A model generated the notes under the pieces. That model had not been told where the DNA came from, searched no databases, and saw only the letters and a program-made list of their open reading frames with translations. Below, in pieces: positions 21,608 through 28,681 of a DNA stretch of 28,681 nt (the stretch's first letter is position 1; the number at the start of each line of letters is the position of its first letter). The translations under genes were made by a program, and so were the position numbers. Source of the DNA: an uncultured Clostridia bacterium. Lineage in GTDB: Bacteria; Bacillota; Clostridia; Oscillospirales; Ruminococcaceae. The DNA lies in contig CANRLY010000004.1 of the NCBI GenBank assembly GCA_947631585.1, forward strand, positions 1 through 28,681, in the 5' to 3' direction.

Positions 21608-22480
21608 TTATCTCTTTCTATATTTCAGCTTGTCCCTCTGCACCTGTTCGATAGGCAGTATTTCCTGCTGCTTGTAAGTCAGAGCGTCATGGACTGCGTT
21701 CAGGTTGCGGACTAATTTGCGTATACCGTCCGGCTCCAGGGAAGCGGCGTGGTCGGTGCCTTTCCAGGTGCGGTCGAGAGTGTAATGCCTTTCTATGTAA
21801 GACGCACCAAGGGTATACGCCGCCACATCAACAGCAATTCCCAGATGATGTCCTGAGAAGCCGATAGCTTTTACTCTGTCCTCATATTTTTCACGAAGCC
21901 TGTTTATTTCAAGCAGGCAGACGTCCTCAAACGGCACGGGATAGCCTGACGTGCAGTTGTAGATGACCAGATCTTTATTCCTGCCGTTCTTTTCAAACAG
22001 TGAAACTATCGCTTCCTCCTCTTCGTGAGTGGTCATTCCGAAAGAAAGCTGGATCTCGCCTTTATAGTTATCGCACAGCCACTGGAGCATCTCAAAGTGG
22101 TTGTTGCAGGCGGAAGGTATCTTTATGAACTCCGGTTTCAGAGAAGCTATTTCCTTTGCCGAGGTCATATCCCACACCGAGGTGGAATATGTGATACCCG
22201 CTTCTTCGCACCATTCTTTGAGCTGGGCGTGCTGGTCGACAGTGAACTCCAGAAATTCCCTGTGTTCGCCGTAGGTCTTTCCGTAGGAATTGACCGGATT
22301 GGGGTGCGGAGCGTTGTACTGCTCCGGGGTAAGGAGTTCTTTCGGGCAGCGCTTCTGGAACTTGATGGCGTCCGCCTTGCAGAAATACGCTGCGGTGTTG
22401 ATAAGGTCATGGGCTATCTCCATCTGTCCCATGTGGTTGCAGCCGGCTTCGGCTATTATGTAGGGTCTTTTGTAGGTCAT
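21608..22480 (-). CDS. neuB: NeuB-type nonulosonate synthase without SAF domain
   Basis: 290 residues from the ATG at 22480, chosen for AGGAGG 9 nt upstream. A NeuB TIM barrel: IIAEAGCNHMGQ, ADAIKFQKR, FIKIPSACNN, GFSGHHLG (metal-binding His) and YIERHYTLDRTWKGTDH. It condenses phosphoenolpyruvate with a mannose-type sugar to form a sialic-acid-like acid. Usual bacterial NeuB has about 345 residues with a C-terminal SAF (antifreeze-like) domain that reaches into the partner's active site; here the chain ends soon after the barrel, so that domain is absent. No frameshift remnant is visible after the stop, as the neuA gene starts 4 nt later. Either the protein is a natural short class or another protein replaces SAF. 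Confidence 0.88.
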   Translation of the reverse strand: MTYKRPYIIAEAGCNHMGQMEIAHDLINTAAYFCKADAIKFQKRCPKELLTPEQYNAPHPNPVNSYGKTYGEHREFLEFTVDQHAQLKEWCEEAGITYSTSVWDMTSAKEIASLKPEFIKIPSACNNHFEMLQWLCDNYKGEIQLSFGMTTHEEEEAIVSLFEKNGRNKDLVIYNCTSGYPVPFEDVCLLEINRLREKYEDRVKAIGFSGHHLGIAVDVAAYTLGASYIERHYTLDRTWKGTDHAASLEPDGIRKLVRNLNAVHDALTYKQQEILPIEQVQRDKLKYRKR

Positions 22481-22481
22481 T

Positions 22482-23321
22482 TTAGTTTTCCTCCTCTTTA
22501 TTTGAAAACAGGGTATCAAGATCTACCCTTTCAAATATTTCTAATTTTCCGCCTCGTGTGGCGTTATAGATTTTTATATCGTGTGCATCACAGTATTTTT
22601 TGGCAACTTCATATGCTCTCAGCGTGCTGTTGTAATTCTGAAATGTAGATGCATAACTTTTACCGTTAAAATAATCTTGTACCGAGCTATCTCTGTGTAT
22701 CTTTCCGTTTTTATCTCTGACGACTGAATAATTAAAATCCACACCCAGCAAATATATCTCCTTGAATCCCATATATATTGCTAACTGAATACTTGTAAAT
22801 GTAACTGTGTATCCATCAGAAAAGCAACGGGACAGGTCTTCGCTGATGTGGATAGTTTTATCGTCCCATCTGTTTATAGCAAAATCTGCGCTTCTGCATA
22901 GCCCGATAATACTGTCAGAAACTGGTCTTTTGCGTATCGCTTTATATTCCAAAAAGTACGGATCAGCTCCGCAAGAAATGATCGTTTCATAATTTTCGTT
23001 GATGAAATTCCCATCTGTTGCAACATAAAAATCCGGACGCCAATCAGTTTTACCAAAAATTTCATAGATACGGTTTGCGGCAAAAGACTTTTCATTTTTT
23101 ATTTTTTCAAGATCTTCAGTTGAAAGGCTCGGTCCGTTTCCGATTATAAAGCACCTTTGTCCAAAAAACATATTATTAAATTTTTTCATTTTCAAACTGT
23201 ATTCCGAACCAATATATTCTTTCAGCAAACGCCTGGCTTTTATCAGCATATAAGGCTTGCTTATCAGTCTGACGAACTTATTGTATTTCACATGGTATTT
23301 TATAAGATTACCGATGTTCAT
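22482..23321 (-). CDS. DUF115/MptE-like protein, candidate nonulosonate transferase
   Basis: 279 residues from the ATG at 23321 (GGAGG just upstream). FIIGNGPSLSTEDLEKIKN, FAANRIYEIF, PDFYVATDGN and IYLLGVDFNY are marks of the DUF115/6-hydroxymethylpterin-diphosphokinase-MptE-like fold. The same fold occurs in Maf proteins, which transfer pseudaminic/legionaminic acids to flagellin, and the GNGPSL and G-(V/I)-D-F landmarks also recall GT42 sialyltransferases. Because the next two genes (1 nt downstream) make and activate a sialic-acid-like sugar and no other sialyltransferase is in the window, it is the best candidate for its transferase; this is inference. It has no signal peptide and a basic N-terminus that may touch the membrane. 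Confidence 0.7.
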   Translation of the reverse strand: MNIGNLIKYHVKYNKFVRLISKPYMLIKARRLLKEYIGSEYSLKMKKFNNMFFGQRCFIIGNGPSLSTEDLEKIKNEKSFAANRIYEIFGKTDWRPDFYVATDGNFINENYETIISCGADPYFLEYKAIRKRPVSDSIIGLCRSADFAINRWDDKTIHISEDLSRCFSDGYTVTFTSIQLAIYMGFKEIYLLGVDFNYSVVRDKNGKIHRDSSVQDYFNGKSYASTFQNYNSTLRAYEVAKKYCDAHDIKIYNATRGGKLEIFERVDLDTLFSNKEEEN

Positions 23322-23367
23322 AATACCTCCAAAACATAAGCATTGAAGATCGCTGACAATTTCGCTC

Positions 23368-24141
23368 TTACCAACTCTTGCTGTATTTTTTGCCAAACAG
23401 CTTGGCTTTTATAAACCCTGCTATCTTCTTTCCCCAATTGATCGGTTCCATATGGATATAGCGTACTTCTTTATATTTAATGTTGTTTTTTTCTATCCAT
23501 ACGTCTAATAACATTTCGGCTACTCTTGCACATATTCTTGCATCAAATGGCGTCATGCCGCTTGTATCTATTTCTTTGTCCAATTCAAACAACACATCAA
23601 ACAGCCACTGGCAATACCTGTTCATCAGTTCTTTTTTCATAATAAACATATTGAACATATGCGCTCCTTTGGAATTCATCACCTTATCAAAAGCCGCCAG
23701 ATATTCAGGACATCTTTTCTCTATTATCGCCCGGGTCTTATCAAGGTGCGAACCATCAAGCGTATGCGCATAATGGCTGTATATCGTCTCTATGTAATAA
23801 TTTCTTCTCTTTGGCAGTATCACATCTGTTTCATTAAGTAATTTTTCCAGCTGCTGCCCTGTAAGAATACTTGCATATTTGTCTTTTCTTATAGTCTTGA
23901 CAGAAAAATGCCTGCGGTAATGTGCAAGACCTACATAGTCTGCGTCAAGGTTTTTCCACCCCCAGTAGATCCCTGTCAGTTCGCAAAAATAAGGATTCTT
24001 CTCACTGATATTGTCTCCTGTGTCGTCCCCCTGAAAACCTATGTCCGGTTTTCCAGCTTTTCCGACATGCAAAGGCAGATAAATATCATCTTCCGGCATA
24101 CGGTAAGGCTTATGAGTTGCAACGATTATTTTAATGTTCAT
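23368..24141 (-). CDS. DUF4422 capsular glycosyltransferase
   Basis: 257 residues; I chose the ATG at 24141 because GGTGATC lies just upstream and an ATG 18 nt earlier has none. The IIVATHKPYRMPEDDIYLPL start, GDNISEKNPYFCELTGIYW and YVGLAHYRRHF segments are typical of DUF4422, found in capsule loci and related to GT-A transferases. The later MSKGAH-like segment (NSKGAHMFNMFIMK) and IEKNN…EPINWGKK end also fit. It probably adds one sugar to the lipid-linked repeat unit in the cytosol; Galf is possible since glf lies next door, but this is a guess. 75 bp separate it from glf. Confidence 0.82.
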   Translation of the reverse strand: MNIKIIVATHKPYRMPEDDIYLPLHVGKAGKPDIGFQGDDTGDNISEKNPYFCELTGIYWGWKNLDADYVGLAHYRRHFSVKTIRKDKYASILTGQQLEKLLNETDVILPKRRNYYIETIYSHYAHTLDGSHLDKTRAIIEKRCPEYLAAFDKVMNSKGAHMFNMFIMKKELMNRYCQWLFDVLFELDKEIDTSGMTPFDARICARVAEMLLDVWIEKNNIKYKEVRYIHMEPINWGKKIAGFIKAKLFGKKYSKSW

Positions 24142-24216
24142 CTGATCACCGTTTTTCAAATAAATAATAACTTACAGACCAAAGATCGATCTGGAAAGCT
24201 CAGGCATTTGTCTTTT

Positions 24217-25329
24217 TCATTTTCCCAGCTCACACTCAGCCGCTCTGATCGCAGATCCGATCACCTTGTCCATATCATAATACTTGTACTCCCCTAGTCT
24301 GCCGCCGAACATAACATTCTTTTCTTTATCTGCAAGCTTTCTGTATTCGGAATAAAGTTGATCGTTCTTTTCATCGTTGATAGGATAATAAGGTTCATCG
24401 CCCTTTTGCCAAGTTTTCGGATACTCTCTTGTTATCACCGTATGACTTGTTCTCTCTCCGGTCTGGCAGCCAAATTCAAAATGCTTATGTTCAACTATTC
24501 TTGTATATGGAACGCTTCTTTCGGTGTAATTTACCATAGCGCATCCCTGGTAATTTTCCATCGGCAGATCTTCAGTTTCAAACATAAGACTTCTGAATCC
24601 CAGTTCCCCGAAGCAATAATCAAAATACGCATCAATAGCTCCCGTATAAACTGTTTTTTCAGCAAGTTTCATGTATTTGGTCTTGTTTGCCAGAAAATCT
24701 GTGTTGAGCCATATCTCTGCGCCGTCAAGCATTTTTTCTATGATCTTAGTGTATCCTCCGATAGGAATGCCCTGATAGCGGTCGTTGAAGTAATTGTTAT
24801 CATAAACCATTCTTACCGGCAGCCGTTTGATTATGAATGTCGGCAATTCTGTGCATGGTCTGCCCCACTGCTTTTCTGTATAACCTTTTACCAACTTCTC
24901 GTAGATATCCCGACCGACAAGTTTTATTGCTTGTTCTTCAAGGTTTTCAGGTTCGCCGGGTATTTCCTCACGCTGTTTTTCAATTATAGCCTCAGCTTCA
25001 GCCGGAGTGGTTATTCCCCACATCTTGCTGAAAGTATTCATATTGAACGGCATATTGTAAAGTTCGTCCCGGTAACGTGCTACCGGCATAAGCGTAAATC
25101 TGTTAAATGCCGCAAACTGATTTACATATTCCCATATCTCATCATCGTTGGTATGAAAAATATGCGGTCCGTACTTATGTACGTTGATGCCGCCGACGTT
25201 TTCAGTGTAGACATTTCCGCCTATATGACTGCGCTTTTCGATTACCAGAACGCTTTTACCATTTTTTATCGCCTCATGCGCAAATACTGCGCCGTAAAGA
25301 CCAGAACCTACTATAAGATAATCATACAT
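24217..25329 (-). CDS. glf: UDP-galactopyranose mutase
   Basis: 370 residues, the normal length. FAD-binding loop YLIVGSGLYGAVFAHEA at the N-terminus, then EKRSHIGGNVYTE, HKYGPHIFHTND and the conserved GYTEKQWGR, all Glf marks. It converts UDP-galactopyranose to UDP-galactofuranose with reduced FAD, so the glycan likely contains Galf. It lies 3 nt after galE, which supplies UDP-galactose, and the start has AGAGGAT upstream. Confidence 0.96.
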   Translation of the reverse strand: MYDYLIVGSGLYGAVFAHEAIKNGKSVLVIEKRSHIGGNVYTENVGGINVHKYGPHIFHTNDDEIWEYVNQFAAFNRFTLMPVARYRDELYNMPFNMNTFSKMWGITTPAEAEAIIEKQREEIPGEPENLEEQAIKLVGRDIYEKLVKGYTEKQWGRPCTELPTFIIKRLPVRMVYDNNYFNDRYQGIPIGGYTKIIEKMLDGAEIWLNTDFLANKTKYMKLAEKTVYTGAIDAYFDYCFGELGFRSLMFETEDLPMENYQGCAMVNYTERSVPYTRIVEHKHFEFGCQTGERTSHTVITREYPKTWQKGDEPYYPINDEKNDQLYSEYRKLADKEKNVMFGGRLGEYKYYDMDKVIGSAIRAAECELGK

Positions 25330-25332
25330 AAA

Positions 25333-26316
25333 CTAATCCTCTATCCCATTAAGCTTTTTATACCAATCAGCGGCGTGCTTTGTAATGGTGTCGATATCTG
25401 CAAATTTCGGCTTCCAATCCAGAATTTCCTGCGCTCTTTTACTGCTTCCGACAAGCGTAGGCGGATCGCCGGGACGTCGATCTGTGATGGTTACTTTAAA
25501 TTCTTTTCCGGTAACTCTTCTGACTGAATCTATCACTTCAAGCACTGAGGTACCGTTTTCGTTTCCCAGGTTAAAGAAGCCGCTTTCACCGCCTTTGTCA
25601 AGATATTCTAAAGCCAGTAAGTGAGCGTCTGCCAAGTCAGAAACGTGAATATAGTCCCTTATGCAAGTACCGTCACGGGTAGGGTAATCGCTGCCGAAAA
25701 CCTTTATATCCGGGCGTTTTCCGTATGCCGCATCAAGTACCAGAGGGATTATATGAGTCTCAGGATCGTGATCCTCTCCTATTTCACAGTCAGGATCTGC
25801 GCCGGCGGCATTAAAATATCTGAGAGCAACGTATTTAAGTCCGTAAGCTTTGTGGTAATCTTTAAAAATCCTCTCTACCATCAGTTTTGTAGCTCCATAC
25901 GGATTTATCGGATGCTGCGGCATATCCTCAGTTATGGGTATCGTTTCCGGCACGCCATAAGTTGCGCAAGTAGAGGAAAATATTATTTTATCACAGCCGT
26001 GGGCACGCATCGCCTCCAGAAGGCCAACGGTATTGCAGACATTATTCATATAATATTTTGAGGGATCTGCAACGCTTTCTCCAACATATGCAAATGCTGC
26101 AAAATGAAAAACAGCATCTATTTTATTTTCGCTGAACACTTTTTCAAGAGCATTTTTGTCGCACAGATCTGCTTCAACGAACTTTCCCCACTTGACTGCC
26201 TCTCTGTGTCCATATATCAGATTGTCATAAACTATCGTATCGTAACCTTTTTCAGCAAGAAGTTTGTTGACATGGCTCCCTATATATCCCGCTCCGCCGC
26301 AAACAAGTATTGACAT
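25333..26316 (-). CDS. galE: UDP-glucose 4-epimerase
   Basis: 327 residues. NAD-binding GGAGYIGSH (7-15), VFHFAAFAYVGES, catalytic S in SSTCATYG and the YGATK (Y-x3-K) pair, then NLGNENGTSVLEVI. GalE interconverts UDP-glucose and UDP-galactose. Here it feeds Glf (next gene) and may handle UDP-sugars from the upstream kinase/uridylyltransferase fusion. The ATG follows the upstream stop by 1 nt, and GGAGG lies inside the end of that gene. Confidence 0.96.
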   Translation of the reverse strand: MSILVCGGAGYIGSHVNKLLAEKGYDTIVYDNLIYGHREAVKWGKFVEADLCDKNALEKVFSENKIDAVFHFAAFAYVGESVADPSKYYMNNVCNTVGLLEAMRAHGCDKIIFSSTCATYGVPETIPITEDMPQHPINPYGATKLMVERIFKDYHKAYGLKYVALRYFNAAGADPDCEIGEDHDPETHIIPLVLDAAYGKRPDIKVFGSDYPTRDGTCIRDYIHVSDLADAHLLALEYLDKGGESGFFNLGNENGTSVLEVIDSVRRVTGKEFKVTITDRRPGDPPTLVGSSKRAQEILDWKPKFADIDTITKHAADWYKKLNGIED

Positions 26317-26317
26317 A

Positions 26318-28255
26318 TCATTTTACCTCCGAATAACTAAGAATCGTCTCTCCATACGCCTTGGGTATCCCTACATCAAAGCTCTTTCCGTCTATCAGCG
26401 CACCTATCATGCCTTTGTCATCAAGCACCTTGCATAGCGCCGAGGTGAGCTGTATCTCGCCCGGGTCGCCGGTCTCGTCGTGCCTCTTTATATCCTCCTC
26501 TAGGTAGTCAAAAACGTCAGGCGTGAGAATGTATGTACCGAAGGTGCAATAATATTGCTTGTCCTTTGGAGTCTTGGTCGCAAGGTAGTCTTTAGCGTAT
26601 CTGACCGTCGGCTTTTCGTACATCTCCGTCACACTCATCATATAACTGCGTCTGTCGTCAAATGTTCCGGTAAGTATTCCGTAGTGAACGACATTTTCCA
26701 GCTTTACAGGTTTGATGCCTACTGTAAGCTTTCCGCCAGACTTCTGATATGACTTTATGAGCTGAGTCGCACAGTTGAGATTGATATTGCTCTTATATAT
26801 GAAATCCCCCAGCATCAGAAGCACAGGTTCTTTTCCCAGATGTTCCTTTGCCTGATAAACTGCATGACCAAATCCTCTTCGTTCTTTCTGTACTGAAAAT
26901 TTCAGCTTCCTGCCAATTGAAGCTATCTTTTTTTCATACTCCCTTACAGATTCCGGCAGCTTATTAATGTGTTCTTCCGTTATGCTTTTGGCAAATATCT
27001 CTTTAAATCCCTCTAATTCCTCTTCGCCGACAACAATGATTATCTCTTCGATACCGGCTTCTTCAAGTTCTTCAAGAAGGTACATTATTACCGGCTTTGC
27101 CAACCCGTTCTGATCTATCACGGGCAAAAATTCCTTTTTTACGAACCTTGTTTCCGGGTACATTCTGGTCCCGAATCCCGCAACAGGAATGATCGCCTTT
27201 CGTACTCTGTCGCCGGCAGGAAGTACGAACGCATGAGGTTCCATGCCCTTTTCTTTGAGATAATTAACAAGTTTGGCTTGTTTGAGCTTGTCATCACAGA
27301 TAAACTGGACCGTTCCGTCTCCTTGTGAACCAACGCCTTTCCCACCCAGAGTTAGCGCCTTGACCTCAGGATCATCAAGAACACTGTGAAGCACCGGCGC
27401 AGTCAACTCATCAGGGCACCCAACGGCAACTTTTTCGTCAAATATTTTCTGCGCTTCGATCATTAATTTTCCAACCTTAACAGTATCGCCTTTTGCGATC
27501 GCTTCGACAGCCTCCGAGATAATACGCTGGTTATCCTTTCCTAATGCTTCGTGGATCTTTTCATCAGTTTCTGTCCGAGGAAAAGGATAAGCTCTGTTCA
27601 GATCTGAAAGTATCTTTTTAGTGTCCTTTTTTGCCATAAGATCAGCAAAAACAAGATACATATTCTTTCCGACCGACAATTTTTCAGAATATATTTCATT
27701 TCCATCAAACTCCATACAAACAGGAGTGATGCCGTATGCACAAGCCTGATCCAGCCTTCCACAGCGAGATTTAGTAAGCATTTCGCCACGGTAGGCAGCC
27801 TGCATTTCACCGCTTATGCTCATTTTTAAATGATAGAGTTCATTAAAAGCTCTTACTACCAGAACGCATATAGCTGCGCTTGAAGATAAACCTTTCTTTA
27901 TCGGCAGCGTGACCTTGTCAATGTTTATCTTTGCACCGCCAATTTGGTAGTTTTCCATTATATAAGCCGCCACACCGCAGGCATAACAAAAAAATTGGCT
28001 CTCTTTTGCCTTTTCTCGTAGAATATCCTTGTCCATAACGCAAGAAAATGTTACTGTTTCGCCCTTTTCATTAATCGACGAAAGCTCGAATATCTCACTT
28101 TTCTCAGCAGTAGCATAAATTCCGAGATCAATTCCCGTTACTATCGCCTTTCCGGGCAGAACATCAGCATTTATTTCGGTATACCGCCCAGCCCAGTCGG
28201 TATGCTCGCCAAACAGGCATAAGCGTCCCGGCACAAATAACTCGATCGTTTCCAA
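26318..28255 (-). CDS. GHMP sugar kinase fused to UTP-sugar-1-phosphate uridylyltransferase
   Basis: 645 residues in one frame. Residues 1-~345 are a galactokinase-like GHMP kinase: PGRLCLFGEHTD (9-20), GLSSSAA (122-128), CGRLDQ with likely base D169, and the GGKGVGSQG loop. Residues ~352-645 are a GalU/RmlA-type nucleotidyltransferase: AIIPVAGFGTRMYP, KKEFLPV, GDFIY and DVGIPKAYGE. The fusion would phosphorylate a free sugar at C1 and then charge it with UTP (or another NTP), giving a nucleotide sugar in one protein, like the FKP fucose enzyme. GalE next door suggests galactose or glucose; this is inference. The start is TTG with GAGGTGG upstream. Confidence 0.85.
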   Translation of the reverse strand: METIELFVPGRLCLFGEHTDWAGRYTEINADVLPGKAIVTGIDLGIYATAEKSEIFELSSINEKGETVTFSCVMDKDILREKAKESQFFCYACGVAAYIMENYQIGGAKINIDKVTLPIKKGLSSSAAICVLVVRAFNELYHLKMSISGEMQAAYRGEMLTKSRCGRLDQACAYGITPVCMEFDGNEIYSEKLSVGKNMYLVFADLMAKKDTKKILSDLNRAYPFPRTETDEKIHEALGKDNQRIISEAVEAIAKGDTVKVGKLMIEAQKIFDEKVAVGCPDELTAPVLHSVLDDPEVKALTLGGKGVGSQGDGTVQFICDDKLKQAKLVNYLKEKGMEPHAFVLPAGDRVRKAIIPVAGFGTRMYPETRFVKKEFLPVIDQNGLAKPVIMYLLEELEEAGIEEIIIVVGEEELEGFKEIFAKSITEEHINKLPESVREYEKKIASIGRKLKFSVQKERRGFGHAVYQAKEHLGKEPVLLMLGDFIYKSNINLNCATQLIKSYQKSGGKLTVGIKPVKLENVVHYGILTGTFDDRRSYMMSVTEMYEKPTVRYAKDYLATKTPKDKQYYCTFGTYILTPDVFDYLEEDIKRHDETGDPGEIQLTSALCKVLDDKGMIGALIDGKSFDVGIPKAYGETILSYSEVK

Positions 28256-28269
28256 ATTTCCACCTCATC

Positions 28270-28620
28270 TCAGCAATTTTTCCCTTTAACTATTGTTGCT
28301 ATAGTCTTAAAAATCATGTTAGCCGTGTCGGCTATCTGCCAGTAACAGGAAAGTCCCGGTTTCACGCAAAGCCTGTCCATCGGAAGCTGATCCTGTTCAG
28401 ACTTCAGAAACGGTCTCGGACCTATCACCGACATCGAACCAGTAAGCAGGTTCACCGCCTGAGTTATCTCGTCCAGCGAAGTTCTTCTTAGAAAGCCCCC
28501 GACCTTTGTGACTCTGGGGTCGTTCTGCATTTTGAAATGCACGCTTTTGTATTCATTCAGCTTGAGCAAGTCGGTCTTTGCGTTATCTGCGTCAGAATAC
28601 ATAGTCCTGAATTTTATCAT
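28270..28620 (-). CDS. initiating sugar transferase (PF02397), truncated N-terminus
   Basis: 116 residues, whereas this family needs at least about 200. MIKFRTMYSDAD, DPRVTKVGGFLRRTSLDEI, QAVNLLTGSMSVIGPRPF and LCVKPGLSCYWQI are the C-terminal catalytic half of a bacterial polyprenyl-phosphate hexose-1-phosphate transferase (WcaJ/WbaP/PglC type), which starts repeat units on the lipid carrier. The membrane helix and FFxQ-x-R-x-G part expected before KFRTM are missing. In this frame the reading stays open only to 28650, where a TAG stands. Another frame (28592-28681) is open to the window edge but shows no family resemblance. So it is probably a broken or truncated gene; a sequence error or a nearby frameshift is possible. 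Confidence 0.6.
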   Translation of the reverse strand: MIKFRTMYSDADNAKTDLLKLNEYKSVHFKMQNDPRVTKVGGFLRRTSLDEITQAVNLLTGSMSVIGPRPFLKSEQDQLPMDRLCVKPGLSCYWQIADTANMIFKTIATIVKGKNC

Positions 28621-28681
28621 TGAAAATATAAAAGCAATTTTCCATAGGTTCTATACTCTTTTTACTTCCTTCATTTACAAT

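Noticed and set aside
24358..25527. 389-codon open frame on the + strand
   Set aside because: Antisense to glf and galE, no family resemblance, no start signals.

Overview
The window looks like a chromosomal piece of a Gram-positive, spore-forming gut clostridium, most like Ruminococcus or a relative in the Oscillospiraceae. Reasons: a SpoIVB sporulation protease tail at the left edge, strong AGGAGG-type ribosome binding sites, TTGACA-N17-TATAAT promoters with a TG before the -10, some GTG/TTG starts, and an intracellular GH43 glycosidase. The genus is inference; no rRNA or full marker gene is present.

Left part (1-4295, mostly + strand): the end of spoIVB; an initiator tRNA-fMet with its own promoter, a folded leader and a terminator; three small genes (ASCH-domain protein, two-helix membrane protein, GNAT acetyltransferase); a CDF metal exporter behind a promoter and an attenuator-like hairpin; and tRNA-Arg(ACG). 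After tRNA-Arg comes about 800 bp without genes, packed with structured repeats: palindromes, three-way-junction elements whose stems differ but stay paired, degenerate direct repeats of about 31 bp, and a nearly perfect four-way-junction (cloverleaf) palindrome.

Middle part (4295-13804): a small heat-shock protein (-), a MATE exporter (+), a cytosolic GH43 glycosidase (-), then a (-) operon of two tandem YbjN-like genes and a 1163-residue protein that joins a Clp-type AAA+ ATPase, a receiver-like domain and a soluble FtsH-type AAA+/zinc protease in one chain. Divergent from that operon are a beta-carbonic anhydrase and a flavodoxin-like gene. A second cloverleaf palindrome, unrelated in sequence but of the same design as the first, fills the spacer after the flavodoxin gene.

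Right part (13939-28681, all - strand): one surface-polysaccharide operon that continues past the right edge. In transcription order: a truncated initiating sugar transferase, a GHMP sugar kinase/UTP-sugar-1-P uridylyltransferase fusion, GalE, UDP-galactopyranose mutase, a DUF4422 glycosyltransferase, a DUF115 (MptE/Maf-like) protein, a NeuB-type synthase without a SAF domain, a CMP-nonulosonate synthetase/HAD phosphatase fusion, a Wzy-like polymerase, a pyruvyl transferase, a MenD-like ThDP enzyme, a Wzx-like flippase and an SDR carrying a G10 tract. Many genes overlap or nearly abut, so they are probably co-transcribed and translationally coupled. The set predicts a Wzx/Wzy glycan with galactofuranose, a sialic-acid-like sugar and pyruvyl groups.

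Strongest candidates for something undescribed: the Clp-REC-FtsH machine with its YbjN pair, the two same-design cloverleaf palindromes, and the covarying three-way-junction repeats next to tRNA-Arg.
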